Shown: positions 16,879 through 24,530 of the stretch, piece by piece
How positions within the stretch are numbered: position 1 is the stretch's first letter
Layout of the letters: every line of letters starts with the position of its first letter
Assembly: GCF_047302425.1 (NCBI RefSeq)
Contig: NZ_CP154855.1
Location: 1,488,001-1,552,000 of the forward strand
Direction of reading: 5' to 3'
Length of the DNA stretch: 64,000 nucleotides
Source of the DNA: Oceanitalea sp047302425
Lineage (GTDB): Bacteria; Actinomycetota; Actinomycetes; Actinomycetales; Actinomycetaceae
Position numbers and translations under genes: made by a program
The notes under the pieces: model-generated
What the model was told of the DNA's origin: nothing
Databases searched by the model: none
The model's input: the letters and a program-made list of their open reading frames with translations, nothing else

Positions 16879-17778
16879 TCAGGCGCAGAAGCCGCCGCGG
16901 TAGACGCCGACGTCGAGGGACATCCGCAGGAGGTTGAAGTCCCACTTCTGGCAGTACCCGAACCGGGAGGCGGCCCGGATCGCGAGGTTCTCCAGGCCGC
17001 ACAGGATCGCCGCGCCCGGGCCGACGACGACGGCGATGCCCACGCAGGCCGCCGCACCGACGTCCTCCGCGATCGCCGAGGTCTCCTTGTCGAGCTCCAC
17101 CGACACGATGTGCGGCCGGAAGATCGTCCAGCTGAGCCGGAAGCCGCCGGCCGTGTACGCCGGGTCGGCGACCACCGGGTAGGCGACGTCGGCCGAGTGC
17201 TCGACGTGCATCGTCACCGTGCCGCCGTCGACCTCGTAGGACGCCGGGACCGCCTCACCGTTCGCGTCCACCGCCCACGGGGCGCCGATGACGCCGTCGA
17301 CCTCGACGGTCACCCGGTCACCCACCTGCTGCTGGGTGCCGATGAGGAGGCTGCCGTCGTCGTGCTCGATGATCTCCATGCCCTCGGGGACGTGGACGTC
17401 GTAGGAGAACTCCTCGGGGGCGTCCGGCGAGCCGATGACCTCGAGGACGCGGCCGCCCTCGGGCGTCTGCTGGACGACGGTGTCGGTGTCCGGGGACGTG
17501 CCCTCGAGGACTGCCTGTCCGCCGTCGTCGTAGGTGACGGCCGTGGTGTCGGCGTCGGACCGTTCGATGACGGTCGCGGCGCCGGAGGCGCCCTCGGCCC
17601 GGAAGCCCAGGGTGGTGAGGGAGGTGTCGGTGGCGGGTGTCGCCTCGGCGGCGATGCCGGGCACGACGTCGAGGGCGTCGATGGCGTCGGGGACGCCGTC
17701 GTCAGCACTGGCGGGGGAGAGTGCGGTGGCCGCGAGGGCCAGCGCGGCCAGCGAACCGATTCCAGCGGTGCGTTTCAT
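16879..17778 (-). CDS. Secreted protein of unknown function with Cys-containing C-terminal domain
   Basis: A 299-residue exported protein. A Sec signal peptide (residues 1-25, 'AATALSPASA') is followed by a beta-rich acidic region ending in 'HSADVAYPVVADPAYT', a motif I have seen in many uncharacterised actinobacterial secreted proteins. The last 90 residues contain a hydrophobic Ala/Gly-rich segment and four cysteines, and finish with 'YRGGFCA'. Such variable C-terminal modules after a common domain suggest a secreted effector or bacteriocin-like protein, but no activity can be named. No obvious immunity gene lies beside it. Confidence 0.7.
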   Translation of the reverse strand: MKRTAGIGSLAALALAATALSPASADDGVPDAIDALDVVPGIAAEATPATDTSLTTLGFRAEGASGAATVIERSDADTTAVTYDDGGQAVLEGTSPDTDTVVQQTPEGGRVLEVIGSPDAPEEFSYDVHVPEGMEIIEHDDGSLLIGTQQQVGDRVTVEVDGVIGAPWAVDANGEAVPASYEVDGGTVTMHVEHSADVAYPVVADPAYTAGGFRLSWTIFRPHIVSVELDKETSAIAEDVGAAACVGIAVVVGPGAAILCGLENLAIRAASRFGYCQKWDFNLLRMSLDVGVYRGGFCA

Positions 17779-17884
17779 GACGAGCTCACTCTCGTTCGGG
17801 GCTGGTACCTCGACCGTGAGAGACGGTGGTGCTGCTCCGCTGCTACGGCCCGCCCGTCGTCCACACGTGACGTCCCCCCGGCCG

Positions 17885-17907
17885 ACGGAGCACTGCGTCG
17901 GCTCCGT
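17885..17907 (-). terminator. Stem-loop after the beta-propeller-like lipoprotein gene
   Basis: ACGGAGC and GCTCCGT form a 7-bp stem with a 9-nt loop about 40 nt downstream of the lipoprotein stop codon. No U-tract follows. Confidence 0.4.
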
Positions 17908-17947
17908 GCCGACACCATGGCAGCACCCGGGGGTGCCCGCAAGGGCG

Positions 17948-19084
17948 TCAGCCGGCGGAGGCGGTCGGGACGAGCGCGAGGTCGGCGCCCTCGACGACGG
18001 TCGCCCCGCCCTCGGTGACGAGGACGGGCACGGCCGGGTCGGTGACGCCGTCGTCGTAGGCGACGGCGTCGGCCCCGGTGACGACGTTGACCGCGCGGAC
18101 CGCGGTGTCGGACCGGAGGTAGGCGAAGACGTTCCCGGCCGCGGACAGGGCCATGCCCTCCGCGGGCCGCTCCCAGTGCTCGCCGTCGGGACGGCCCACG
18201 AGCGTCGCGTCCTCGAGCGTGACGAGCGTGCCCGAGATCGGCTCCGTGACGGCGTCGCGCACGCCCGTGGTGAGCACCTCACCGGTCGCGAGGTCGACGA
18301 GCACGCCGAGCGCCTCACCGGGCGCGCCGAGGAGAGCGGTGCCGGGTGGCGGGTCCACCCCGGGCAGCGCGGCCGGCTCCGGGCCGGTTCCGAGGTCCGC
18401 GAGCGGAACCTCCCACGAGGTGCCGGGACCGTCCGCGGTGAGCGTGCCGTCGGCAGCCGTGAGGACGAGGCCCCCGTACTCGCCCACGACGACGGCGTCC
18501 CCGTCCTCCTCGTCGGCGACGACCTCACCGGTGGCCGGGTCGAGCACGACCCGCGGCCCGGTCTCTCCCATCGCGGCTCCGGGTGCGGGGGCGGCGAAGA
18601 CGGTGCCCGGCCCCTGCAGCGGGCCGGGGACCTCGACCGGGCCCCACACGAGCTCCCCGGTGGCGAGGTCGTAGGCGCTCGCGGAGGTCTCGCTCATCGT
18701 GTCCTGCCCGGGCGCGAGGTCGGTGAGGACCGCGACCGGCCGGTCGCCGGCGCGGCTGAGCGTGAAGCCGGTGCACGACGGCGGACGCTCGGCCTGCCAC
18801 AGCAGCGTGCCGTCCTCCCGCGCGGCGACGAAGCGCAGCGGCTCGCCGTCCTCCGGGTGGTCCAGGCCGAGCAGGAGGCCGTCGAGCTCCTGGGGTACCT
18901 GGTCCCAGCCCGGGTCGAGGACCGGCAGCCCGGACAGGGCGAGGGGCAGGGACCCCTCGTCGACCTCCTCCGAGGGTGCGGCGCGCTCCTCGAGGACGGC
19001 CGGCTCGGTCTCCACGGGCGGCGGGTCGCCCGCGCAGCCGGCCAGCAGGCCGGCGACGGCGAGCAGTGCCAGGCGCCGCCTCAC
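17948..19084 (-). CDS. Lipoprotein with PQQ/beta-propeller-like repeats
   Basis: A 378-residue predicted lipoprotein: the signal peptide ends in the lipobox 'AGLLAGC' followed by an acidic linker. The rest has repeats such as 'YDLATGELVWGP', 'LDPATGEVVAD' and 'VDLATGEVLTT', the pattern of PQQ-like beta-propeller blades. The GTG start overlaps the ccdA stop, so it is the last gene of a dsbA-ccdA operon. It may work outside the cell in the same thiol-redox process, but it has only one cysteine besides the lipid-linked one. The function is not known. Confidence 0.75.
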   Translation of the reverse strand: MRRRLALLAVAGLLAGCAGDPPPVETEPAVLEERAAPSEEVDEGSLPLALSGLPVLDPGWDQVPQELDGLLLGLDHPEDGEPLRFVAAREDGTLLWQAERPPSCTGFTLSRAGDRPVAVLTDLAPGQDTMSETSASAYDLATGELVWGPVEVPGPLQGPGTVFAAPAPGAAMGETGPRVVLDPATGEVVADEEDGDAVVVGEYGGLVLTAADGTLTADGPGTSWEVPLADLGTGPEPAALPGVDPPPGTALLGAPGEALGVLVDLATGEVLTTGVRDAVTEPISGTLVTLEDATLVGRPDGEHWERPAEGMALSAAGNVFAYLRSDTAVRAVNVVTGADAVAYDDGVTDPAVPVLVTEGGATVVEGADLALVPTASAG

Positions 19085-19956
19085 GCGTGTCCGCCGGTGC
19101 GCTCGGACGGTTCGGGCTGCGGCGCTGCGCCGGTGGTCCGGCGGCGCCAGAGCGCCCACGCCCCCAGGGCGACGAGGGCGAGCACGACGATGAGGACCGG
19201 CTCCGGCACGGCGGCACCGAAGGTCAGCAGACCCGACTGCACGTCACCGAGCAGCTGGGACGGGACGAGCTGGGGGAGGCTGGCCAGGCCGTTGGTGCGC
19301 AGGAAGACGACGCCGACGACGACGAGCAGCACGCCGGTGACCACCGAGGTCGTGTGCAGCTGGAAGGGACCGACCTGCCACGCGCGGCCGCGCAGCCTGG
19401 CCCGGCCCCGGGTGCCGAGCCGGCCCCACACCGCGGCGATGGCGACGAGCGGCACGACCATGCCCGCGCCGTAGACGGCCAGCAGCACGCCGGCCAGCAC
19501 CTGGGAGGGCTCGGTCGCGGCCATGGTGAGGACGGCCCCGAGGATCGGCCCGGAGCAGAACCCGGCGATCCCGGAGACGGTGCCGAGCAGCACCGAGCGG
19601 AGGACCGAGCCCCTGCTGTGCGCCGTCGTCCTTACGGTCTGGGTGCCGGGCAGGAGCCGGGACAGGTCGAAGCCGATGCCGAGGACCTGGAGGACACCGA
19701 AGACGATGATGAGCCAGCCCGCGACGGTGATGAGGAGGTCACGGTGGGTGGTGACCAGCGAGCCGAGCAGCGAGGCGCCGAGACCGAGCGGCACGAGCGT
19801 GACCGACAGCCCGAGGAAGAACAGTCCGCCGTGCAGCAGGAGACGCCTGCGGGTGCCGATCGTCGTGGCGAAGAAGGCCGGCAGCAGGAGTGCGCCGCAG
19901 GGGCTGAGCAGGGCCAGGGCACCGCCGAGGAAGGCGGCGAGGAGGCTGAGCTCCAT
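19081..19956 (-). CDS. ccdA: CcdA/DsbD-like thiol-redox membrane protein
   Basis: A 291-residue membrane protein with about six to eight helices. The two redox cysteines typical of CcdA are in 'LSPCGALLLPAFF' near residue 20 and 'GIAGFCSGPILGAV' near residue 135. CcdA passes electrons from cytoplasmic thioredoxin to extracytoplasmic thiol proteins. It overlaps the upstream DsbA-like gene and the downstream lipoprotein gene, so the three form one operon. An extra hydrophilic loop and a C-terminal tail rich in Pro and charged residues are present. Confidence 0.9.
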   Translation of the reverse strand: MELSLLAAFLGGALALLSPCGALLLPAFFATTIGTRRRLLLHGGLFFLGLSVTLVPLGLGASLLGSLVTTHRDLLITVAGWLIIVFGVLQVLGIGFDLSRLLPGTQTVRTTAHSRGSVLRSVLLGTVSGIAGFCSGPILGAVLTMAATEPSQVLAGVLLAVYGAGMVVPLVAIAAVWGRLGTRGRARLRGRAWQVGPFQLHTTSVVTGVLLVVVGVVFLRTNGLASLPQLVPSQLLGDVQSGLLTFGAAVPEPVLIVVLALVALGAWALWRRRTTGAAPQPEPSERTGGHA

Positions 19957-20678
19957 CAGGCGCCGGCCTCGCTCAGCGCCTGCTCGACGGCCGTGACGAA
20001 GACCTCCGTGGGCTGAGCACCGAGGATCGGCTGCCCGGCGAGGAGGAAGGCCGGGGTGGAGAAGGCGCCGATGGCCGCGGCCTCGTCGATGTTGCGCTGC
20101 ACCGCCTCCGCCACCTCCGGCGACCGCAGGTCCGCGGTGAAGCGCTCGACGTCCAGCCCGAGCTCCCCGGCCTTCGCGACGAGGGCCTCCTCCGTGAGGC
20201 CGCGCGCGGGCAGCTTCTCGCCCTGGGGGAACAGGGCGCTGTGGAAGTCGAGGTAGCGGTCCTGCAGGCCCGCGGCGTAGGCCGCGAGGGCAGCGGTGTG
20301 GGACTCCTCGCCGAAGACGGCGATGTCGCGGAACTCGACACGCAGGTCACCGGCCTCGGCGTACTCGAGCATCACCGGTGCGGTGTCGGCGGCCCAGGAG
20401 GCGCAGAAGGGGCACTGGTAGTCGGAGTAGACGATGAGGCTCACCGGTGCGTCGACCGGGCCGGCCGCCAGGGGGTCCTCCGCCTCGAGGCGGGCGAGGT
20501 CGATGGTCGGGGGCTCCTCCGGCGCGACGACGTCGGCGACCGGGCCGGGGGAGGCCGCCGGTTCCGGGGCGTCCTCACGACCGGACAGCACGACCGAGAC
20601 GGTCACGAGCACGGCCGCGACGACGACGATGAGGACGGGGACGAGCCACGGCGCACGGCGCGTGGGGGTGGAAGACAT
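19956..20678 (-). CDS. DsbA-like membrane-anchored thiol-disulfide oxidoreductase
   Basis: A 240-residue protein with an N-terminal membrane anchor (about residues 11-32), a Pro/Glu-rich linker and a DsbA-type thioredoxin domain with helical insertion. The active site is Cys89-Pro-Phe-Cys92 in 'SDYQCPFCASW', and the cis-proline loop is 'STPAFLL'. It should form or shuffle disulfides in exported proteins, supported by CcdA encoded next to it. AAGGAC lies 5 nt before the ATG. It is divergent from a BlaI-containing operon, with two palindromic operators in the gap. Confidence 0.9.
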   Translation of the reverse strand: MSSTPTRRAPWLVPVLIVVVAAVLVTVSVVLSGREDAPEPAASPGPVADVVAPEEPPTIDLARLEAEDPLAAGPVDAPVSLIVYSDYQCPFCASWAADTAPVMLEYAEAGDLRVEFRDIAVFGEESHTAALAAYAAGLQDRYLDFHSALFPQGEKLPARGLTEEALVAKAGELGLDVERFTADLRSPEVAEAVQRNIDEAAAIGAFSTPAFLLAGQPILGAQPTEVFVTAVEQALSEAGA

Positions 20679-20714
20679 GTCGTCCTTGGGATCGGGGACG
20701 GGACGGCGGGCGGC

Positions 20715-20731
20715 TACTAGGCCGCGTAGTA
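20715..20731. promoter_or_regulatory. Palindromic operator 1, TACTA-N7-TAGTA
   Basis: TACTAGGCCGCGTAGTA is an inverted repeat with 5-bp arms, located in the dsbA-side leader. Its outer half-sites are the same as those of the second palindrome 19 bp away, and the spacing is identical. The nearby BlaI-family gene is the obvious candidate to bind it. Confidence 0.65.
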
Positions 20732-20733
20732 CT

Positions 20734-20750
20734 TACTATCATCTATAGTA
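20734..20750. promoter_or_regulatory. Palindromic operator 2, TACTA-N7-TAGTA, overlapping a leaderless -10
   Basis: TACTATCATCTATAGTA is a perfect 6-bp-arm palindrome. It contains TATAGT (20744-20749), which is 6 nt before the ATG at 20756 and so probably the -10 of a leaderless transcript. A bound repressor would block RNA polymerase directly. BlaI/MecI family proteins bind TAC/GTA-type palindromes of this size. Confidence 0.7.
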
Positions 20751-20755
20751 GGCGG

Positions 20756-21292
20756 ATGGCCTGGTCGACTTCCTCACAGTCCGCTGTCCGCGTGCAGCCG
20801 ACGACGACGGCGCAGGTGCTGCGCGGCTGGGACGCCCGGCGCTGGGCGGTCGCGGCCGCCGTCGCCGTCGGGTACGGCGTCCTCGTCGGGCTCGCGACCG
20901 TGATCATCCCCAACCCGGTCTTCGCCCGCGACATCCCCGTCGTGGCGTGGAACTACCCGGTCCTCGTCCTCACGGCGCTCGTTGTCGGGCTGCTCGCCGC
21001 GAGCTACGTGCGCCCGCGCGGCGCCTCCGGTCCCGTGCGGGACGACGCGACGGCGACGCGCGCCAGCCGCGCCGGGACCGCCGGCGGCGTCCTCGCGTGG
21101 TTCGCCGTCGGCTGCCCCGTGTGCAACAAGATCGCGCTGCTGGCGCTGGGCTACTCCGGGGCGCTCACCTGGTTCGCCCCCGTGCAGCCCTTCCTCGCCG
21201 TCCTCGCCCTCGCCCTCACCGGCTGGGCGCTCGTCGTGCGCCTGCGCGGGGAGATCTCCTGCCCGGTCCCGGCGGTGGCTGCCCGTGGCTGA
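20756..21292 (+). CDS. Hypothetical membrane protein with CPVC motif
   Basis: A 178-residue protein with four hydrophobic segments (about residues 30-53, 63-85, 107-130, 137-160). The third carries 'GCPVCNK' with Cys120 and Cys123. A CxxC at the edge of a membrane helix next to a DsbA-CcdA operon suggests a thiol-redox or metal-handling role, but I do not recognise a named family. It is the first gene of the operon with blaI and the M56 protease, and its 3' end overlaps blaI by 8 bp. Confidence 0.75.
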   Translation: MAWSTSSQSAVRVQPTTTAQVLRGWDARRWAVAAAVAVGYGVLVGLATVIIPNPVFARDIPVVAWNYPVLVLTALVVGLLAASYVRPRGASGPVRDDATATRASRAGTAGGVLAWFAVGCPVCNKIALLALGYSGALTWFAPVQPFLAVLALALTGWALVVRLRGEISCPVPAVAARG

Positions 21293-21653
21293 GCACGTCC
21301 CCACGCTCGGGCCGCTCGAGCGCCAGGTCATGGAGATCCTCTGGGACTGCCCCGAGGAGCTGTGCACCCGTGACGTCCTCGAGCGCACCGGTCAGTCCCT
21401 CGCGTACACGACCATCGCGACCGTCCTCACCAACCTCCACCGCAAGGGCCTCGTGGAGAAGGTCCTCCTCGGCCGGGTCTGGGCCTACCGGCCGCTCGTG
21501 GCCCGCAGCGAGTACACCGCCGACGTCATGGCCCGCGCGCTGGCCGCCAGCGGCGACCGGAGCGACTCCCTGCTCCACTTCGTCGGCTCGATCCCCGAGG
21601 AGGACCTCGCCGTGCTCCGCGCGCTGCTCGACGGCGACGGGGCGGCGCGGTGA
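21285..21653 (+). CDS. BlaI/MecI/CopY family transcriptional repressor
   Basis: A 122-residue winged-helix repressor. The family pattern is clear: 'LGPLERQVMEILWD' at the N-terminus, then the recognition helix region 'LAYTTIATVLTNLHRKGLV' and a C-terminal dimerisation helix. The GTG at 21285 overlaps the upstream gene, and its stop overlaps the M56 protease start. BlaI-type repressors are released when a partner M56 protease signals cleavage. Here the likely sites are the two TACTA-N7-TAGTA palindromes at 20715-20750, so it would control both divergent operons. No beta-lactamase gene is nearby. Confidence 0.9.
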   Translation: MAEHVPTLGPLERQVMEILWDCPEELCTRDVLERTGQSLAYTTIATVLTNLHRKGLVEKVLLGRVWAYRPLVARSEYTADVMARALAASGDRSDSLLHFVGSIPEEDLAVLRALLDGDGAAR

Positions 21654-22609
21654 CGGGCCTGGCCGCCGTCGCGGGTCTCGTCGCGCTCCTCGCCCTGGGG
21701 GCGACGGCGGGACCGTGGGCTCTCGGGCGCCTGGGGCCGACCCTGGCCCGGCGACCACGCGCGGGCATCGCGGCGTGGACGGCCGCAGCCGTCCTGTGGG
21801 TGCTCGGCCTGCTCGCCCTCGGCCCGCTCGTCGGGTGGGTGGCCGGTGGGCCCGGCCTCCCGGGAGCGGCCGGCGCCGTGTGCCGGCGTTGCCTGGAGGC
21901 GAGCAACCCCTTCGCCGCGGCGACGGCGGTAGGCGTCCCGCCCGCCGTTCCCCTCCTCGCGACCGCGCTGCTCGGCCTCGCCCTCCTCGCCGTCCTCGGC
22001 GCGACGGCGCGCCGCCGGTGGGAGGAGTCGCGGGCGCACCTGGAGGTGCTGGGGGCGACGGCGCGGCGTGGCACGGTCGGCGGCGAGCGGGTGTGGCTGG
22101 TGCCCGCGGCCGAGCCGGCCGCCTACACGCTGCCGCGTGCCGGCGTCGTCCTGTCGAGCGGGACCGTCGACGCGCTCGACAGCGAGCAGCTGGGCGCCGT
22201 CCTCGCGCACGAGCGGGCGCACCTGGACGGGCGTCACCACCTGCTCCTCGGGGTCCTCGGCGGGCTGCGGGCAGTCCTCGGCTGGGTGCCGCTCCTGCGC
22301 TGGGCGCGCGACGCGGTGGCCGCCTACGCCGAGATGGCCGCCGACGACGCCGCACTGCGGGCGCACGGCCCGCGGGCGCTCGCCGGCGCGCTCCTCGCCC
22401 TCCACCGGCCCGGCGTCGTGCCCGCGGGCCACGCGCTGCACGCCGGGGCGGCCCACGTGCCCTCGCGCATCGCCCGGCTCGCGGGTGGTGCGGTGGTCCC
22501 CGACCGCCTGGCCGGCGCCGTCGTCGTCTGCTACCTGCTCGTCGCCGCGGCGGCCGTCGCCCTCGTCACCGTGCCCTACGGGGCCACGATCCTCCAGGGC
22601 GCCTGCTGA
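21650..22609 (+). CDS. M56 family membrane metalloprotease (BlaR1/MecR1-like, no sensor domain)
   Basis: A 319-residue membrane protease with helices at about residues 3-25, 43-66, 98-120 and 285-308. The zinc motif is HExxH in 'LAHERAHLDGRHH' near residue 187. Unlike BlaR1 or MecR1 it has no C-terminal penicillin-binding sensor. The loop between helices two and three, predicted to be extracytoplasmic, holds Cys78-Arg-Arg-Cys81. A CxxC there could sense redox state, which would fit the neighbouring DsbA, CcdA and CPVC proteins. That sensing role is inference. Confidence 0.85.
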   Translation: MTGLAAVAGLVALLALGATAGPWALGRLGPTLARRPRAGIAAWTAAAVLWVLGLLALGPLVGWVAGGPGLPGAAGAVCRRCLEASNPFAAATAVGVPPAVPLLATALLGLALLAVLGATARRRWEESRAHLEVLGATARRGTVGGERVWLVPAAEPAAYTLPRAGVVLSSGTVDALDSEQLGAVLAHERAHLDGRHHLLLGVLGGLRAVLGWVPLLRWARDAVAAYAEMAADDAALRAHGPRALAGALLALHRPGVVPAGHALHAGAAHVPSRIARLAGGAVVPDRLAGAVVVCYLLVAAAAVALVTVPYGATILQGAC

Positions 22610-22615
22610 TCCGCG

Positions 22616-22909
22616 TCAGGCGAGGGACAGGAAGAGCTTCTGCAGCTTCTCGACGTCGAGGGTCTCCTCGCCGTTCGACTCGACGAGGCACTGCCTCATG
22701 CCCGAGGCGATGATCGCGAAGCCGGCCCGGTCCAGGGCCTTGGAGACCGCCGAGAGCTGCATGACGACGTCCTCGCAGTCCCGGCCCTCCTCGAGCATGC
22801 GGACGACCCCGGCGAGCTGACCCTGGGCGCGCTTGAGGCGGTTGACGACCTTGCCCATCTCGGCGGGGTCGAGCTCGATGCCGCGGCGCTCCGACACGTC
22901 GGCGCTCAT
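22616..22909 (-). CDS. CsoR/CstR family regulator, probably persulfide-sensing
   Basis: A 97-residue all-helical DUF156 repressor with 'VVNRLKRAQGQLAGVVRML', the conserved DNA-binding helix of the CsoR family. The ligand positions are Cys45 and Cys74, 29 residues apart as in the family. The histidine that CsoR uses for Cu(I), four residues before the second Cys, is Gly70 here. Two cysteines without that His is the pattern of CstR, which senses sulfane sulfur. Thioredoxin, rhodaneses and CoA-disulfide reductase nearby support this. It overlaps the DUF302 gene by 4 nt and ends 6 nt from the M56 gene. Confidence 0.88.
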   Translation of the reverse strand: MSADVSERRGIELDPAEMGKVVNRLKRAQGQLAGVVRMLEEGRDCEDVVMQLSAVSKALDRAGFAIIASGMRQCLVESNGEETLDVEKLQKLFLSLA

Positions 22910-23301
22910 GCCGCGGCCAGACTGCTCAGGGCGGCGCGCAGACGGCCGGCGGCGTCGTCGGCCACCGGGGGAAGCGCGTCGTTGCCGGTGATCTCAACCA
23001 TCGTCTGCGGGTCGAGGGCCTCGACGACGGTGCGTGTGGCCCCCGCGGAGCGGACGACGACGTTGCACGGCAGGAGCAGCCCGATCGACTCCTCGGCCTG
23101 GAGCGCGCGGTGCGCCAGGGGCGGGTTGCAGGCGCCGAGGATGACCTGCGGCGGGATGTCGACGTCGAGCTTCTTCTTCAGGGTGGCGGCCATGTCGATC
23201 TCGGTGAGGACGCCGAAGCCCTGCTCGGACAGTGCCTCGCGCACCGCCGCCATGGTGTCGTCGAAGCTCCGTTCGACGGTCGTGCTGATTCCGTAGCTCA
23301 T
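22906..23301 (-). CDS. DUF302 domain protein
   Basis: A 131-residue cytoplasmic protein of the DUF302 family, with the characteristic 'GFGVLTEIDMAATLKKKLDV' and 'LGACNPPLAHRALQAEESIG'. The family folds like a small alpha/beta dimer and is often found with rhodaneses and thiol enzymes, but its activity is not established. The single Cys in 'GACNPP' is conserved in many members. It lies between thioredoxin and the CstR-like gene in one minus-strand operon. Confidence 0.85.
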   Translation of the reverse strand: MSYGISTTVERSFDDTMAAVREALSEQGFGVLTEIDMAATLKKKLDVDIPPQVILGACNPPLAHRALQAEESIGLLLPCNVVVRSAGATRTVVEALDPQTMVEITGNDALPPVADDAAGRLRAALSSLAAA

Positions 23302-23325
23302 CTCGGTCTCCTGTTCGGTGGAAGG

Positions 23326-23703
23326 TCAGGCGCTGCGGCCCGCGGCCTGCTGCTCGGCGAGCTCCTCGCGGACCGCATTCATGTCGAGACCGCGGACGGC
23401 GGAGATGACCTCCTCGAGCGCCCGGGCCGGCAGCGCGCCGGGCTGGGAGAAGACGAGGACGCCGTCGCGGAACGCCATGAGCGTGGGGATGGAGGTGATG
23501 CCGGCCTGGCCGGAGAGGCCCTGCTCCGCCTCGGTGTCGACCTTGGCGAAGACGATGTCATCGTGGGTCGCAGCGGCCTTCTCGTAGACCGGTGCGAACA
23601 TGCGGCACGGGCCGCACCAGGAGGCCCACCAGTCGACGAGGACGATGCCGTCCCGGCGGATGGTGTCGACGAAGGTGTCGGCGGTGAGGTCGACGGTGCT
23701 CAT
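23326..23703 (-). CDS. trxA: Thioredoxin
   Basis: A 125-residue thioredoxin with the active site Cys30-Gly-Pro-Cys33 in 'WWASWCGPCRMF' and the cis-proline loop 'SIPTLM'. A C-terminal extension of about 18 residues is Ala/Glu-rich. I start it at 23703, where GGAGGA lies 5 nt upstream; an in-frame GTG at 23715 would sit inside that site. It is the first gene of the trx-DUF302-cstR operon, and the operator at 23729-23744 overlaps its promoter. It probably reduces protein persulfides or disulfides during sulfur stress. Confidence 0.92.
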   Translation of the reverse strand: MSTVDLTADTFVDTIRRDGIVLVDWWASWCGPCRMFAPVYEKAAATHDDIVFAKVDTEAEQGLSGQAGITSIPTLMAFRDGVLVFSQPGALPARALEEVISAVRGLDMNAVREELAEQQAAGRSA

Positions 23704-23728
23704 AGGATCCTCCACGTACGTTCGAATA

Positions 23729-23744
23729 ATACCCCTACGGGTAT
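23729..23744. promoter_or_regulatory. CsoR/CstR-type operator in the trx promoter
   Basis: ATACCCCTACGGGTAT is a near-perfect palindrome with the C-tract/G-tract form known for CsoR-family operators. It overlaps TATTAT (plus-strand 23726-23731), a likely -10 for the minus-strand trx operon, so binding would repress transcription. A matching site is at 26746-26761. Confidence 0.75.
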
Positions 23745-23780
23745 ATCAACGGTTAGTTGTCAACGGTTGTTCCGCGCGGC

Positions 23781-24530
23781 TCAGACGCCGCAGCGGGTCC
23801 CGGTCAGCCGGTTGGCCAGCCCGAAGCCGACCGCGACGACGGCTCCCAGGGCGCCGGGCACCGCGTGCGTCTCCGCCCCCAGGAGCCATCCGGCGGCGAG
23901 GACGGTCATCAGGGGCACCACGGTGCACGGTAAGAGGCCCAGGCTCCGGTGGCCGCGTGCCGGGACGTAGGTCGCCAGGACCGCCGCCCCGCCGACGGCC
24001 GCAAGCGACACGAGCGCGGTCCACAGCGGGGCCCGCGCCGCGTCCCACCCGCCGCCCTCGGTGACGAGGAGGGCGAGGAGGAGCGGCGTGAGCACCACCG
24101 CCGCCACCGTGTGGCGCAGCGTCCAGTGGCGGTGGGGGTGCGCGCGGGCCAGGTCCACGGGGAGCGGCCCGTGGACGGCGACGAGAGCGGCGACGTCGTC
24201 GGGCGGCTCGCTGCCCGGAGCCGCGTGGGCGACGTCGTCGAGTGCGTCCACCGCGCCGGCGAGGTAGGCCTCCCACGAGGGCGCGGCCGCCGCGCGGTCC
24301 TCGAGCGCGCGCCAGTGCGCACGCGCATGGACGAGCGCCGCGTCCGCCGGCTCCTGGGAGAGCCGGCGGCGCAGGTCGCCCAGCGCGGCGACGGCGCCCT
24401 CGTGGTACTTCACCGCGGGACGCGCGGTGCCGTCACGGGAGACGGCGCACAGCGAGGCGTCGCCGGTGGCCGTGGCGAGCCGGGCGAGGGCCTCGTCCCG
24501 GCGCTCGTCCACTGCCTGGGTCAGGGGCAC
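23781..24530 (-). CDS. Hypothetical membrane protein
   Basis: A 249-residue protein with a soluble helical N-terminal half (residues about 1-125) and four hydrophobic segments in the C-terminal half. It ends in 'ANRLTGTRCGV', a little like the small DUF2892 membrane module that accompanies rhodaneses; that similarity is weak. The GTG at 24530 overlaps the end of the 38-residue CxxC gene by 10 bp; a GTG two codons earlier is also possible. It is the last gene of the rhodanese-CoA-disulfide reductase operon. The function is unknown. Confidence 0.65.
   Translation of the reverse strand: MPLTQAVDERRDEALARLATATGDASLCAVSRDGTARPAVKYHEGAVAALGDLRRRLSQEPADAALVHARAHWRALEDRAAAAPSWEAYLAGAVDALDDVAHAAPGSEPPDDVAALVAVHGPLPVDLARAHPHRHWTLRHTVAAVVLTPLLLALLVTEGGGWDAARAPLWTALVSLAAVGGAAVLATYVPARGHRSLGLLPCTVVPLMTVLAAGWLLGAETHAVPGALGAVVAVGFGLANRLTGTRCGV

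Noticed and set aside
20756..22609. A beta-lactam resistance operon (blaR-blaI)
   Set aside because: There is no beta-lactamase or penicillin-binding protein gene, and the M56 protein lacks the sensor domain. Neighbours are thiol-redox genes.
22616..22909. A copper-sensing CsoR
   Set aside because: The histidine ligand is replaced by glycine and no copper exporter or chaperone gene is nearby, so a persulfide sensor fits better.
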